A stretch of DNA of 64,000 nt from Smallanthus sonchifolius (taxonomy: Eukaryota; Streptophyta; Magnoliopsida; Asterales; Asteraceae), in contig CM042022.1 in NCBI GenBank assembly GCA_023525975.1, forward strand, positions 66,484,001 to 66,548,000. The letters run 5' to 3'. The translations under genes were made by a program, and so were the position numbers. Shown piece after piece: positions 1-9,981 of the stretch. Under the pieces are notes generated by a model. It worked only from the letters and a program-made list of their open reading frames with translations. It had not been told where the DNA came from and ran no database searches. Each line of letters starts with the position of its first letter. Within the stretch, counting starts at the first letter, position 1.

Positions 1-851
1 CATCTCTAACATGCAATCCTACAACATCACATAATCAAAAAGTTTCATCTTTTAATAAGTTATGATTCATATGAAGCTAGGGTTTTCCAAATAACCATAT
101 AATCATCAAATAAATGCAAAATAATGTTAAAGTCACCATCTTTATTGTAAAAACTCATGTTTGGATGAACTAGGGTTTCAATCTAAATTCTTGGAATAAA
201 AAAGTAACGAAATTGAACGAAATAACTTACGTAGTAGTGTTAGGGATGCCTAGGGGAGTCCGAATACGTGTTCAATTGCAAGATTGAAGATCGATTAGAG
301 GGTGTTTGGCTTGCTTCTTGTTCTCGGCTCAACAAGGGGGGGGGGGGGGTTCTTGGATCGCGACGGCTAGGAGCAAAAGGAAGACTAGGGTTTGATTTTT
401 TTTATAAAATTATATATATAAAACATGCATGGGTTTTTAAAATGGGTTATGGGTAATCCATGAGTTATTTTAAAACTAGTTTACTAATGGACAATTAAAA
501 CCCTTGAGTATTATTTTTATAAAAATCCACCTCTATAAAAATAACTAACGAAATAGATTTCTGATAATTCTACACGATAACACGAAAGTTCACATAATTC
601 ACTGAAAAATCACTAAACACATAAATTCACATAATTTATATTAAAATAATTATTCGCAATTATTTTTATTAGTTCACCAACGTTATGGGTTCGACTCGTG
701 TGTGATCAGTTAATTCTACGTGTTTGTGAGAACTGACACATCTAACAAATCCTAATTAAATGTAATGCATGAGTGAATGTTCAAGATAACTGAGTTTGAA
801 TAAATAAATGTTTGAGATAACGATGTTGGTGTTAACAGAGTTAACCTAAAA
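1..851. other. Non-coding stretch, possible LTR fragment
   Basis: No supportable coding sequence. The stretch is AT-rich, holds a 14-base G-run, and read on the minus strand has the look of an LTR or leader. One possible LTR start on the minus strand is near 738 (tgtcagttct), but no partner LTR, primer site or target duplication is visible, so this is only a guess. Confidence 0.4.
336..349. repeat. Homopolymer G-run (14 G)
   Basis: Fourteen consecutive G; the equivalent run in the other copy (27079-27091) has thirteen. This is one of only two length differences I found between the duplicate copies, and such runs are prone to slippage and sequencing error. Confidence 0.9.
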
Positions 852-1516
852 ATGCTGGATGTCAAAGAAGGCAATGTTGATGTGACTAAAGTTAGTGGCA
901 AAAGTGATGAAGAAAGTGTCAAGGTTGTACTCAAAGAAGAAGTTACTACTCAAGCATTCGTGACCTTGATCAAAGAAGACTTAGAGAAGCAGAGTGATTC
1001 TGAAAGTGATTCTTCTGCAGAATCAAGTGATAGTGAGAGTGTTCGTTCTGGTGAAAGCACTCAGTCTAGCGAGAGTGATGTGATGACTAAGAAAACTTCT
1101 AGACAGTTGAAGAGGATTTGAGTGAATTAGAAAAACAAGATTGATGCAGAGCCTGTCAATGTTGAACAAAAGAGTGAAGCTGATTCTGACGTATTCATGG
1201 CTCCCAGTGCATCTTCTTCAGAGGTAAAACTGAGGTAGTTTCTAACTCTGAAACTTTTTGCTCTAATTATGTGTCTGTGAAGGATAAAATGATGAGGGTT
1301 ATGGATGAAAACACAAACTTCATTTGTGATATGAAATCGATACACACGGTAAATCAAACCTTGAAGGATAACGAAAAATTATTCGTGGAAAGGATTGAAG
1401 CTTTTAAAAGGGATATTAATTCTCTTACTTTGAAGATTAAAGAGAAGGCTTATCATCTGGACATGTCTTATGCTGAGATTGAAAAGTGAAACAATGATCT
1501 TGCTGAAAAGAACAAA

Positions 1517-1521
1517 GAACT
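1517..1521. repeat. Target-site duplication of solo LTR, left copy
   Basis: gaact directly before the LTR, repeated at 2056-2060 directly after it. Confidence 0.85.
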
Positions 1522-1627
1522 TGTATAAGCATGTTTTTGTAACTATAGATTAAATTCTATGTATCGGTGTACGTGGCTAGTACGCAGGAGGGTGTTCCTG
1601 AGTACTTAGCCTACACACCAGTTTGGT

Positions 1628-1752
1628 CCTGCGTACTTAGTAAGTACGCAAGGCTCTTGCCTTACATACTTAGTAAGTACGCAAGGCTTTTGCCTTGCGT
1701 ACTTGTCAAGTACGAATGACCAAACCTTGCGTACTTAGACAAGTACGCATGT
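1628..1752. repeat. Palindrome array, class GCGTACTT-NNN-AAGTACGC
   Basis: Four head-to-tail palindromic units near 1630, 1661, 1693 and 1726, with 3-4-nt spacers (agt, agt, gtc, agac). The DNA between units is itself inverted-repeat (gcaaggc...gccttgc), so neighbouring half-sites can also pair. The array ends about 13 bp before the TATA box. Confidence 0.85.
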
Positions 1753-1765
1753 AATGTTCCTTCCT

Positions 1766-1773
1766 TATAAATA
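1766..1773 (+). promoter_or_regulatory. TATA box of solo LTR B
   Basis: tataaata on the LTR sense strand, just downstream of the palindrome array and about 280 bp before the LTR end, a usual place for a copia LTR promoter. Confidence 0.6.
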
Positions 1774-2055
1774 GAAGACTTGTCTTCATTTGTAGGTGGA
1801 ACTCTGGAACTAGGTTGAGAGGTGTCCGGGTCGGGACGAGCTCTCCCGACCCCTGGACCATGAGCTTAATTGAGAGATGTGTGCTCCTTCGATATGTAGT
1901 CTGTAATACGAGATGACTTCTATGTTATGGATTACGTGTCATTTAATTATCTTTTGTCTTTGTTCGTGTCTCTCTGTGTTCTTCTTTGTTCCCACACAAA
2001 TTACAGAACATGTCCGTGTTATCTCCGCTGCGCGACGAGGCTCCCGGGACTTACA

Positions 2056-2060
2056 GAACT
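2056..2060. repeat. Target-site duplication of solo LTR, right copy
   Basis: gaact, matching 1517-1521; the interrupted J reading frame resumes at once after it. Confidence 0.85.
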
Positions 2061-3485
2061 TGCTGAATCTAAAGCTGAGGTGATTAGATTGAACATAAAA
2101 CTTGAAGGTTTCAGCAACTCATCATTCTTATTAGGTTACTATAATGATCATTCTGATGAAGGAAGTAGAACTTAGGGTATTGGTTTTCTTCCTCCACCTT
2201 TTAATGGGAATTATTCAGTTGAACCTGAAGTTGTGAAGGATGAGGACTTAGATCCTAAGACTGTGCTGAAAGTCAATCCTGTCACTGGGGAAGATATGGT
2301 GTATGATACATAAAGTGATGATGAAGATTTTGATGGAACCAAGACAGAAGGCGTTCCTAAGGAGATTAAAATTGAAGAACCAAAGGTGATCAAGCAAGTT
2401 ACACGTGATCGATGCATTTTGACAGAACCTGATGAGCCTGAGCAGTCAAAACCAGTTTTGGGTCAACATGGTTTTATCAAATTTGGAGATATCAATGCAG
2501 AAATTCCAAAAATTTCAAACAAAACCACACTGGATTTTATAAAAGAGAAAGTGAATTTGGAGAAATCTGAGTCTGCTCATACTCAAAATTCTGGGGGTTC
2601 TTTTTATCAAAAGCATACAGGATTTTATGTTGGTGAATTGTCTGGAAGTCAGAATAGTTCAAGGAGGGTTCCTTATGTTCGACAATATAAAGAGAGACGT
2701 GCTTGTTTCTATTACAATGAGATTGGTCATATTATGATAAACTGTCCTGATAAGAATGAAGGCAAGAAGCATGTTGTCCGAGAGAACATTCAACCAGTAA
2801 TTAAGCTTGTTGTCAAATCAGTGGTGAATATTCAACCACAGAGTTCTAAAGTTCCATATGTTAGGCAGTTCAAGGAAAGGCATGCATGCTTTCATTGTAA
2901 TGAAGTAGGATACATTCTGATGAATTGTCCATATAAAAATAAGGAGAAGAGACATGTAGTTCCTGAGAAGATGCAGTCTGTTGCAAAACCTGCTAAGGTT
3001 AAACCAAATGTGGTTAAACCAATTATTTTATCAAAGGGTAATTCACAATCTAGGGTTAGGCTCTCTAGACCTCAGCGACCGAGGAGAAACAGAAGATTGA
3101 GAAAACTTTTAGAACAACAAGAGGTTTCACAATCTAAACATGTTTCAAATGAACGAAAATGTTCAAACACTTCACATTTTAAGAAGAAAGAACTTAATGA
3201 ACGGAAGGGTGTTCAGAAATCTAAAGTTTTTGTTTCGGATTCGTCAGAGAAATCTCCAAAAATTGATGAGAGATTCGACTGTGAATTGCGTGAAGTCACC
3301 TATTTTGATACAGACGGACGACCCAGGACCACCATGGCTTGGGTCTCACTTTCAAGTTAATGTTTCCTGTTTGATGTGCATGATTAACCAAGAGGGACTA
3401 TTAACACCATTTGGTTCATTAATAGTGGTTGTTCATAGCACATGACAGGAAATGGCATATGCAAGAGCGACGAGTTGTTACATAA

Positions 3486-4217
3486 TCGATAAATCTACTT
3501 GATTCAATGACTTGATACTCAGGGAGGAATATGTCACACACAATGTTGTTTTGGAAAGTGTTTGACCAAGTCCAAAAGACAACCTGAAACTTATGGTGAC
3601 GATGGTGAGCATAAAGTCGTTGATGCAACCATTTCATGAGTTGAGGGGGAGTCTACAGGACAGAGGGAGTATAGTATTGTGTTTGTGACAAGGGCAAAGG
3701 CATTCGATTTAACTAGTTTGAGTTTTTGATTGATTGAAATACATTATCCTGATAACCAAGTAAAATGTTTTTCTTAAAATGTTTTCAAGGAAGTTATTTT
3801 TTCTTTCAAAAAGATTTATAAAATCCAAACAAATTTGAAAAATTTAATATGATATTATTTGAAGTTTGAGAAGAAATTATAGTACATCAGTAAATTATCT
3901 TTCACACATGACCATAGATTGAGCTGCTGATAACTATTTCATATTTTGTGTTTTTGTTTATATGATTTGATCTAAACTTCTTAGTCTACATAAACAGGAA
4001 ATGATAGCTTCATGACTATTTAACATTGCATCTGTATAATCTTTTAATTTGAATATATGCATGTAATTTGAATTGTCAGTAGGCTAGAAGCTTATTTGGA
4101 CCATTAGTAGTGTGAAAACATAATGATACATGTCACAACTGTGATTTGAACCCATGGTATGTCGGATGTGTGTGTTAAAAGATCAGTATCAGAAATAGAA
4201 TATATGGCTTTAAGAAT
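3486..4217 (+). mobile_element. Tail of element J left of the A insertion, non-coding
   Basis: No usable ORF. From about 3830 it resembles, in opposite orientation, the spacer after RNase H in element A (around 9600-9900). Shared words include gtaatttgaattgtcagtag and aactgtgatttgaaccca. Near 3640 a purine-rich tgagggggagtc looks like a polypurine tract. The J sequence is cut at 4217 by element A and resumes at 18058. Confidence 0.65.
4213..4217. repeat. Target-site duplication of element A, left copy
   Basis: agaat directly before the 3' LTR of A; the same five bases occur at 18058-18062, where J sequence resumes. Confidence 0.65.
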
Positions 4218-4410
4218 TGTAGGTCCCCGGGTGTCTCAGATCGTTACGTGTGGGTGTGCGACTAGTCTGACCGGGTGCGGAATACTCATGACTAGGTGTA
4301 ACACAAAGTAAACCGACAAAGAAAACACTTTCAAACTTTGTCTATTATAAAACTTGTAGGTTACAGAGATGTTACAAATGAGTGCGTACATAACTTCTGT
4401 CACCACAACC

Positions 4411-4418
4411 TATTTATA
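4411..4418 (-). promoter_or_regulatory. TATA box of A 3' LTR
   Basis: tatttata on the plus strand (tataaata on the element's strand), just downstream of the palindrome array in the element's direction. Confidence 0.6.
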
Positions 4419-4431
4419 CTTGACCTGATCT

Positions 4432-4551
4432 CTGCGCACTTAACAAGTGCGCATGGAAAATTGTTCCTGCGTACTTAACAAGTACGCAGAGTATTCTTGC
4501 GTACTTGCTAAGTACGCAGGAAGTAATTCCTGCGCACATGCTAAGTGCTCA
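4432..4551. repeat. Palindrome array in A 3' LTR
   Basis: Four units of the GCGTACTT-NNN-AAGTACGC class with spacers aac, aac, gct and gct; the first and last have GCGCAC arms, and the last is degraded on one side (gtgctc). The array lies immediately upstream of the TATA box. Confidence 0.85.
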
Positions 4552-4711
4552 AAACACTTAGAGAAAACAGACGACTAGTACATACATTAGTAATTACAAC
4601 TCGATAACTAATACGAACAGACACTAACATACAAAGACTAATACATACAAGACAAGTACAAAAGCTAAGACAATATCCAGAGTGTTTGTCACACAAAAGT
4701 GCTTCAACAAA

Positions 4712-4720
4712 CTCCCCCTT
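4712..4720 (-). other. Polypurine tract of element A
   Basis: ctccccctt on the plus strand, that is aagggggag on the element's strand, two bases from the LTR start. Such a tract primes plus-strand DNA synthesis in LTR elements. Confidence 0.8.
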
Positions 4721-4748
4721 GACAACAGCTCTGGATTGTCTTCGGTCT

Positions 4749-7700
4749 TCACTGCTCCCCAGCTTTAGCTTCCATCTTCTTCTTGTAATCAAGGCAGAAC
4801 TTGATCACCTTGTCGTATTTAGAAGCAAGGAACTCTGTCCACTCGTCCGTGTACATGCAGGATCTGTCAGCTAGCGCCTCCAGATCTTTCACAGAAACGT
4901 TTATGAAGCAGACTTCATCAAAAACTCTGATCAGTTGCCTTGGCACTAAGCTTCCACTCTTGGACCACACCTTTCCAATCACCACTGCCTCGCCCGATTT
5001 AGGATCTACGTACCAGTACCATATGTTACCGAGGATATCCTGAGATAACTTGCTCAGGGGAATCTTGGTTTCACACAACACTAGTATGTATACCAGTTTC
5101 TTTAAGCTTTTATGAGTCACGGGATGTCTAACATTCTTGTCCCTGGCTCGCTTGGGCACTTGAGGCTTAAACATTTCGAACTTCCCAGATCTTACCTCTC
5201 ATTGTAGAGCTTGCCACAAACCCATCGCTACTACGTGATTTGAGTGACCCAGCAGCTCTCGGTTTGCTAGGTTCACGAGGTCGTAACTTGGCACAGAGTT
5301 GAAAGCTTCGATGGTTGGTTTCAAGTATTGAACCCCCCAGCTTGCTTGATTGCAAACAACTTCTTATCCTCCTCAAACCTCACAGCTAAGATCATCCCTG
5401 TCGCTCCATGTTTGTCTATGATTAATGTCATTTCCCAGACAGGAGCCGGATCCTTCGATGAACTTGCAGGCATATGTTTGTTTTTCTGTGCCTCTAGATC
5501 CACTGGTATAGGGTCGGCAGGGGAGGCTTCATTTGACGCCTTAACAGTACTAGCAGTCTCGACTGAACCTGTATCATGATGAATTTCAAAGGATGGAACT
5601 TCGAAAATCTCTCCATCTTCAAACTCATTCTCTCCTTCCCCGTCGCCCTTAGGAACTTCAATTACAACATCATCATCCTCCTCATCCCTGTCATCACCAT
5701 AGTCGATCTCTCCCTCTTCCCAATTGCAAAGAGCGTCGATCTGTGCTTCCTTGGAATAGTCCGGCTCTAGTAGTAAGATCACATCATCCGGCACGTCGTC
5801 AGATAGATCTTTCAAAAAGTCAGCCACCGACTTTCCTTTATTACCACCTGAAGCATCACATGGCAGAAATGGGAACAATCGCCAAAGCCAACGATTGCTA
5901 CTAACTTCCACTCGGTCCGGCTTCCGGATCCTTGTCCTGATCATCACCCTTAGTTAGATCAACTAAGTGACAAGCCTCTTCACTGCTAGGCTTAGGTGGT
6001 TGCTTCTCCAATAATTCCTTCAATCTCTCCCCCTGAGCAACAAGCGTCTTGGCCATATCACAGTCCAATTTCACCATAGTGTCATGCTCTAAATGCTGCT
6101 TGTCATCGGCCGGCCGCTGTTTCTTTAGTGCGGCTACCTCATCAATCAGAGAGTTAATCTGCCCCTGTTGTTTGTCAGATTCTTCTCTCGATTTCCATAG
6201 CATTTCAAGAAGACCAGCGACCTGAGTCTCTAGGGTAGTGATCCGGGTATCACGAGGATCAGGTCCCCTGGAAGACGATGCTTTGGCTTGATTAGTCGGG
6301 AAGGAAAGGAATTCACTAAAATCGAACCCCTGATTGAAGTCAAAGTCATGAAAGGGTTCAATGATGTGTTGGAAGGTGGTTGTATGGATTGAGGTAGGGA
6401 TGGAGGTTGTTTGGATAGTGGTAGGGGTGATGGTGACAGACTCGGTTAGAATTGGAGTTGTCACCGCCACTTAGACAGATTGCACAGGGACGGTCACTAT
6501 CACAGGAACCTCCTCTGTGATAGCAGTGGTAGCCACATCAGGTGTTACACGTGGCCTCCTCCTCTGTCACCTATAAAGTTGTTGTGAAGGTGAGGTAGAA
6601 GTGGAATTAGTACTCGCAGCCGTTACACTTTCTTGCGTCAGAGCACTGACTTCTTCCTCACGAAGGATAGCTAGGTGTGGCCTATCCCCCCGATGCTTGT
6701 TTATACTTTCTCTTCTGCGTCTTTGTATAGCAGCGTCCGAATCAGAATCAGGCTCATATTCACTGCTAGTCTGTTGTCTCTTTCTCTTGGAAGATGACTC
6801 AGGAAGGGTCACCTTCATCAATCTCCATGGGTGTGACTGGGATGGTGCATCATCAGAATCAGATGAATCTAACTTGGTGGTTTCTGAGTCAGAATCTTCA
6901 GCACCCCCACTTCCCTGTTCTTCATCTCCTTCGTCTTCAGACATATCATCTTAAGATTCAACTTCATCTTCTTCTTGTTGTTCATCACTGTGTTCACTGA
7001 GTTCAGGCTCAGACTCTGCACTATACCATCTGAAGTTAGCAGGGGCCACATATGCTTCATTAATTAGGTGGCCAAAGAGATGAGTATGCTCAGGGGTAGG
7101 TTCTACACTGCCTGGCTTTAGAAATTGTGCAAACACTCTCTTGTCCACCCGTTTGACTTGTAGTCTCTCTCCAATCTGAGGAAGATTGGGTACAACATCA
7201 TTAATCTGATCGGTGATAGACTTGTAGATATACTTTGAAAAGTTGTAACCCTTGTTAAGAGAGAGGCCAACCATTGCAGCTGCCAAGTCATGCCCCATGG
7301 CATCCATTCCTGCCTTCCTAGCAGACATGCACATGATCATGACGTGCGCGAAGTAACACCACTGATCAAGTACGCACATCTTCTTATACGAGGAGTAGTC
7401 CATGGTACCAACATACCCCATCCTTTGTCTCCAGCATCCATCAACGAAGTAGTCAGGGTAAGTCATCGGATCAGTTGATAAGTCCCTAAACTGTAGTACT
7501 CTTCTGATGGTGTCTTCAGAAATAGCAATATCATGACTTGCTACAGTAGCCCTAATGACATTTGGGGTTACTGTACAGTCATGATCAGCAGTTTCCCATA
7601 ATTGCTCCAGATATGGTCTTGAGACAATAGGATCAGCAGAGATAGCACAGAAGATCTTCGAGCGGTTCAGGAAATCGATTATTTCCCTGTATTCAAGTGC

Positions 7701-7766
7701 AGCACCCTTCCACTATGGTTGTGTTAGAGCCAGCAGATTAAATTCGCTGGTAAACGCACGAGCCAT
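4749..7766 (-). pseudogene. Post-pol accessory ORF of element A (copy 1), broken
   Basis: About 1,000 codons in gag-pol orientation between RNase H and the polypurine tract. The likely ATG is at 7766. The frame then runs to about 5900 with stops near 7713, 6955, 6567 and 6475, and changes at about 5900 and again near 5330. Parts in order: an N-terminal globular region (7766-7000), a Ser/Asp/Glu-rich part with a basic block KRKRQQ (6944-6570), a Ser/Thr/Pro/His-rich stretch, a coiled coil (about 6240-6020), a very acidic region (5800-5560), and a C-terminal domain (5460-4749) containing YVDPKSGEA and IRVFDEVCF. That last domain is homologous to the ORF at 23494-24564. I recall comparable ORFs after pol in Asteraceae copia elements. 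I see no signal peptide or clear membrane segment, so I do not call it envelope-like. The function is unknown. Confidence 0.7.
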
Positions 7767-7896
7767 CACTGCAAAAACATACAATGAACACAATAAGAAC
7801 AAGAATAATCATTGGAATTGAATACACATGACCAAGCATAGCACAATCACAATGAACTGAACATCCAGACTTAGAAATATTTCAGAATGGCCCTTC

Positions 7897-7991
7897 CTAC
7901 GTACTTAGTAAATACGCAAGGTTTATGCCTTGCGTAATTAGCAAGTACGCATGAATTATGTCTTGAGTACTTGTTAAGTACGCAGGCTTAA
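7897..7991. repeat. Palindrome array about 130 bp upstream of accessory ORF start
   Basis: Three partly degraded units of the GCGTACTT-NNN-AAGTACGC class (near 7900, 7931 and 7965), lying upstream of the accessory ATG in the element's direction. Confidence 0.8.
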
Positions 7992-8549
7992 CACTTGGCC
8001 AAATTTCAAAAATCCAAAATCTGTAAAATGTGAAATTTGATGGTGATGTTGGTCACCAATGAGTCTAAAAACATGTTTATCACCATTGGAACCAAAACCA
8101 ACATCAATCTTGTGCTACAACCCGGCCATTTTGACCTTAGTTTTTACCGGCGCAAACTGACGTTCACCCACATAGTCAAAACCAAAATCAATAAGTGCTA
8201 TGGACAAATTTGGTAATGTAAGGCTTCAAATGATGTTATTAAACTAGCTTTAAGGCATAATTTCTTTCAAAAATGCCCAAAATCGGTCTAAATTCCAACA
8301 TCAAAACCCTTAATTCTCAAAGTCACAAATCGGTCAATATCACATGATTTAACGGATGAAATGGTCCTAGATTCTCACCAAATGTTAGTTAGATGATGTT
8401 AAAATTAGAATCGGGACGAAAAACCATTCGAGAACACACGAAATTTTGAGTGAAAAATGATCAGGATTATTCAACAGTCGCTCAGGTTTGAAACGAGATG
8501 AAACTCTGAAAAATCCTTAGTCCCGTTTGTATACACCACACATTTTGGT

Positions 8550-8672
8550 CTTGCGTACTTAACAAGTGCGCAAGACTTAACTCTTGCGTACATAGAAAGT
8601 ACGCATGACTTAAGTCTTGCGTACTTACAAGTACGCAAGGTTTAATTCCTACGCACTTGACAAGTACGCAGA
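8550..8672. repeat. Second palindrome array in the A spacer
   Basis: Four units of the same class: ttgcgtacttaacaagtgcg, a mutated unit with acatagaaagt, one with a single-base spacer (acttacaagt), and tacgcacttgacaagtacgc. Confidence 0.85.
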
Positions 8673-9981
8673 AACCCTTGTGTTGCACAAATTTCAACTC
8701 AAATTATGAAGATTGTCAAGTCAAATAATGAACCGGATAAAAACAGTCAATCAAGAGGATTCAAAGTCAATTCACGAAAGTTAAACACAAATATTTTTGG
8801 TTTTTCTGATTGGAATTGAACTATACACAAACTTAAAATCTTTTTGGTCTTTTCAGAGTAACGATATACACATATTCACACACACACTATTTTTGTTCAA
8901 AGACACGAGCAGAGGATCATATCAGGCTAAACTATAGCAAAAACGATACAAGATAAACATCAAAGAATATGAGATCATGTCATGGATTACAATTTATTTA
9001 TATGTAATAAGCACATAAACAAGTAATTCAAGTTGGCAATATTATAAGATTTGAAACCATAAGCATCTTAGTATCATGTTCTTGTGTGTTAAAGTAATTG
9101 TTATTAATATACAACGTGTGCCCCACAGTTATGCTGCGAACTTACTTTGCACTTATCTCAAGGCATCTAAGATTTTCCCAATGATTTTCTAAATTTCTAG
9201 AATGAGGCTACATCAATTAGCACAGGAAAAATCAAACAGGATCTATATGGATTATCTAGAATCATAAGATTCAGAATCGAGTGATTCATTTGTATTGGTT
9301 ACATGTGATTTCTACAGTGAATATCGGTATGATGATTCAGGATAATGAATATGGTGTTTGAGTATTTAGGTAAGGGAATCCAACTTTTATCTGGATTTGA
9401 ATTCAATGAATCAAGGTTGATTCAAGGGTGAATACACGCTCAACGGTTGATGTAAAGACACGTCTTGATTCAATCTCTCATTGCATACTTGTGAGTAAGA
9501 TGAACCACATTAATTGTGATAACGACCTAGCCCGAAACTGGTCTCAGAAGAAAATAATTGCCAAAATCTAACATCATGTATCCGATAGTGTCTTTTGCAT
9601 TCTTTTACGCACACACTAGCAAATATGGGTTCAAATCACAGTTGTAGTATAGATTTAATTTCCACCCTACAAATGATTTAAAGATGCTTACAGCCTACTG
9701 ACAATTCAAATTACTTGTAAATAAGCATATTAAGAACACAACAATTTAAACAATCAAGTAAGCATGACGCAATCATTTCCCATATGAGCAGTCTAGGACG
9801 TTTAGATCATTTCTGATATACTATCATTTCCTCTTTTCTCAAGTGAACTTTGAAATTTTTTGGTTTTCTATTTTGTTTGAATTTTTGTAAAGTATTTGAA
9901 AATTAACAGAACTATATAGAAAATTTAAAAGGAATAAAATTTAACTTTCATGAATTGAATTGATTTAAGAAAAACAAGTTT

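Larger units (their letters stand above)
1522..2055 (+). mobile_element. Solo LTR, copia family B, inserted in J gag
   Basis: A 534-bp LTR beginning tgtataagcatg and ending ggacttaca (TG...CA), flanked by the perfect 5-bp direct repeat gaact. No internal sequence, primer site or polypurine tract adjoins it. It matches the LTRs of the element at 51500-54528 in reverse orientation, which fixes both ends. It carries a palindrome array followed at once by a TATA box. Solo LTRs normally arise by recombination between the two LTRs of a full element. Confidence 0.9.
852..3485 (+). pseudogene. Decayed copia-type gag of element J, with double zinc knuckle, running into a protease remnant
   Basis: Not a working gene. 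Readable blocks are an acidic Ser/Glu-rich part (852-1121), a Lys/Glu-rich probable coiled coil (1271-1521), and, after the nested solo LTR, 2061-3360. With the LTR and one target copy ignored, the coiled-coil frame continues directly into the downstream frame, broken by stops at 1487, 2173 and 2311. The long part has two tandem zinc-knuckle modules, each introduced by VPYVRQ (near 2668 and 2851). Each is damaged: the first has Tyr for the second Cys, the second has Tyr for the His. A basic block (RRNRRLRKL) and a DTDGRP...TTMAW stretch match the same places in element A. Near 3415-3465 a protease-like NSGCS...HMTGN follows, with the catalytic Asp replaced by Asn and a stop inside. No integrase, RT or RNase H follows, so J is a deletion derivative or non-autonomous relative of A in the opposite orientation. 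Confidence 0.75.
4218..4709 (-). mobile_element. 3' LTR of element A
   Basis: 492 bp. On the minus strand it starts tgttgaagcac, right after the polypurine tract, and ends ggacctaca. It lacks the 10-bp gagaatcaag present in the other LTR. Confidence 0.85.
7767..9981 (-). other. Spacer between RNase H and accessory ORF of A, non-coding
   Basis: About 2.2 kb with no supportable ORF on either strand. It holds two palindrome arrays (7897-7991 and 8550-8672). Its part nearest pol (about 9500-9900) is the region also kept in element J. It could act as a leader or promoter for the accessory ORF, which is inference. Confidence 0.6.

Noticed and set aside
4213..4220. A simple solo or ordinary full-length insertion for element A
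   Set aside because: Internal sequence of the family is present beyond the 5' LTR, so a plain LTR-internal-LTR insertion does not fit.
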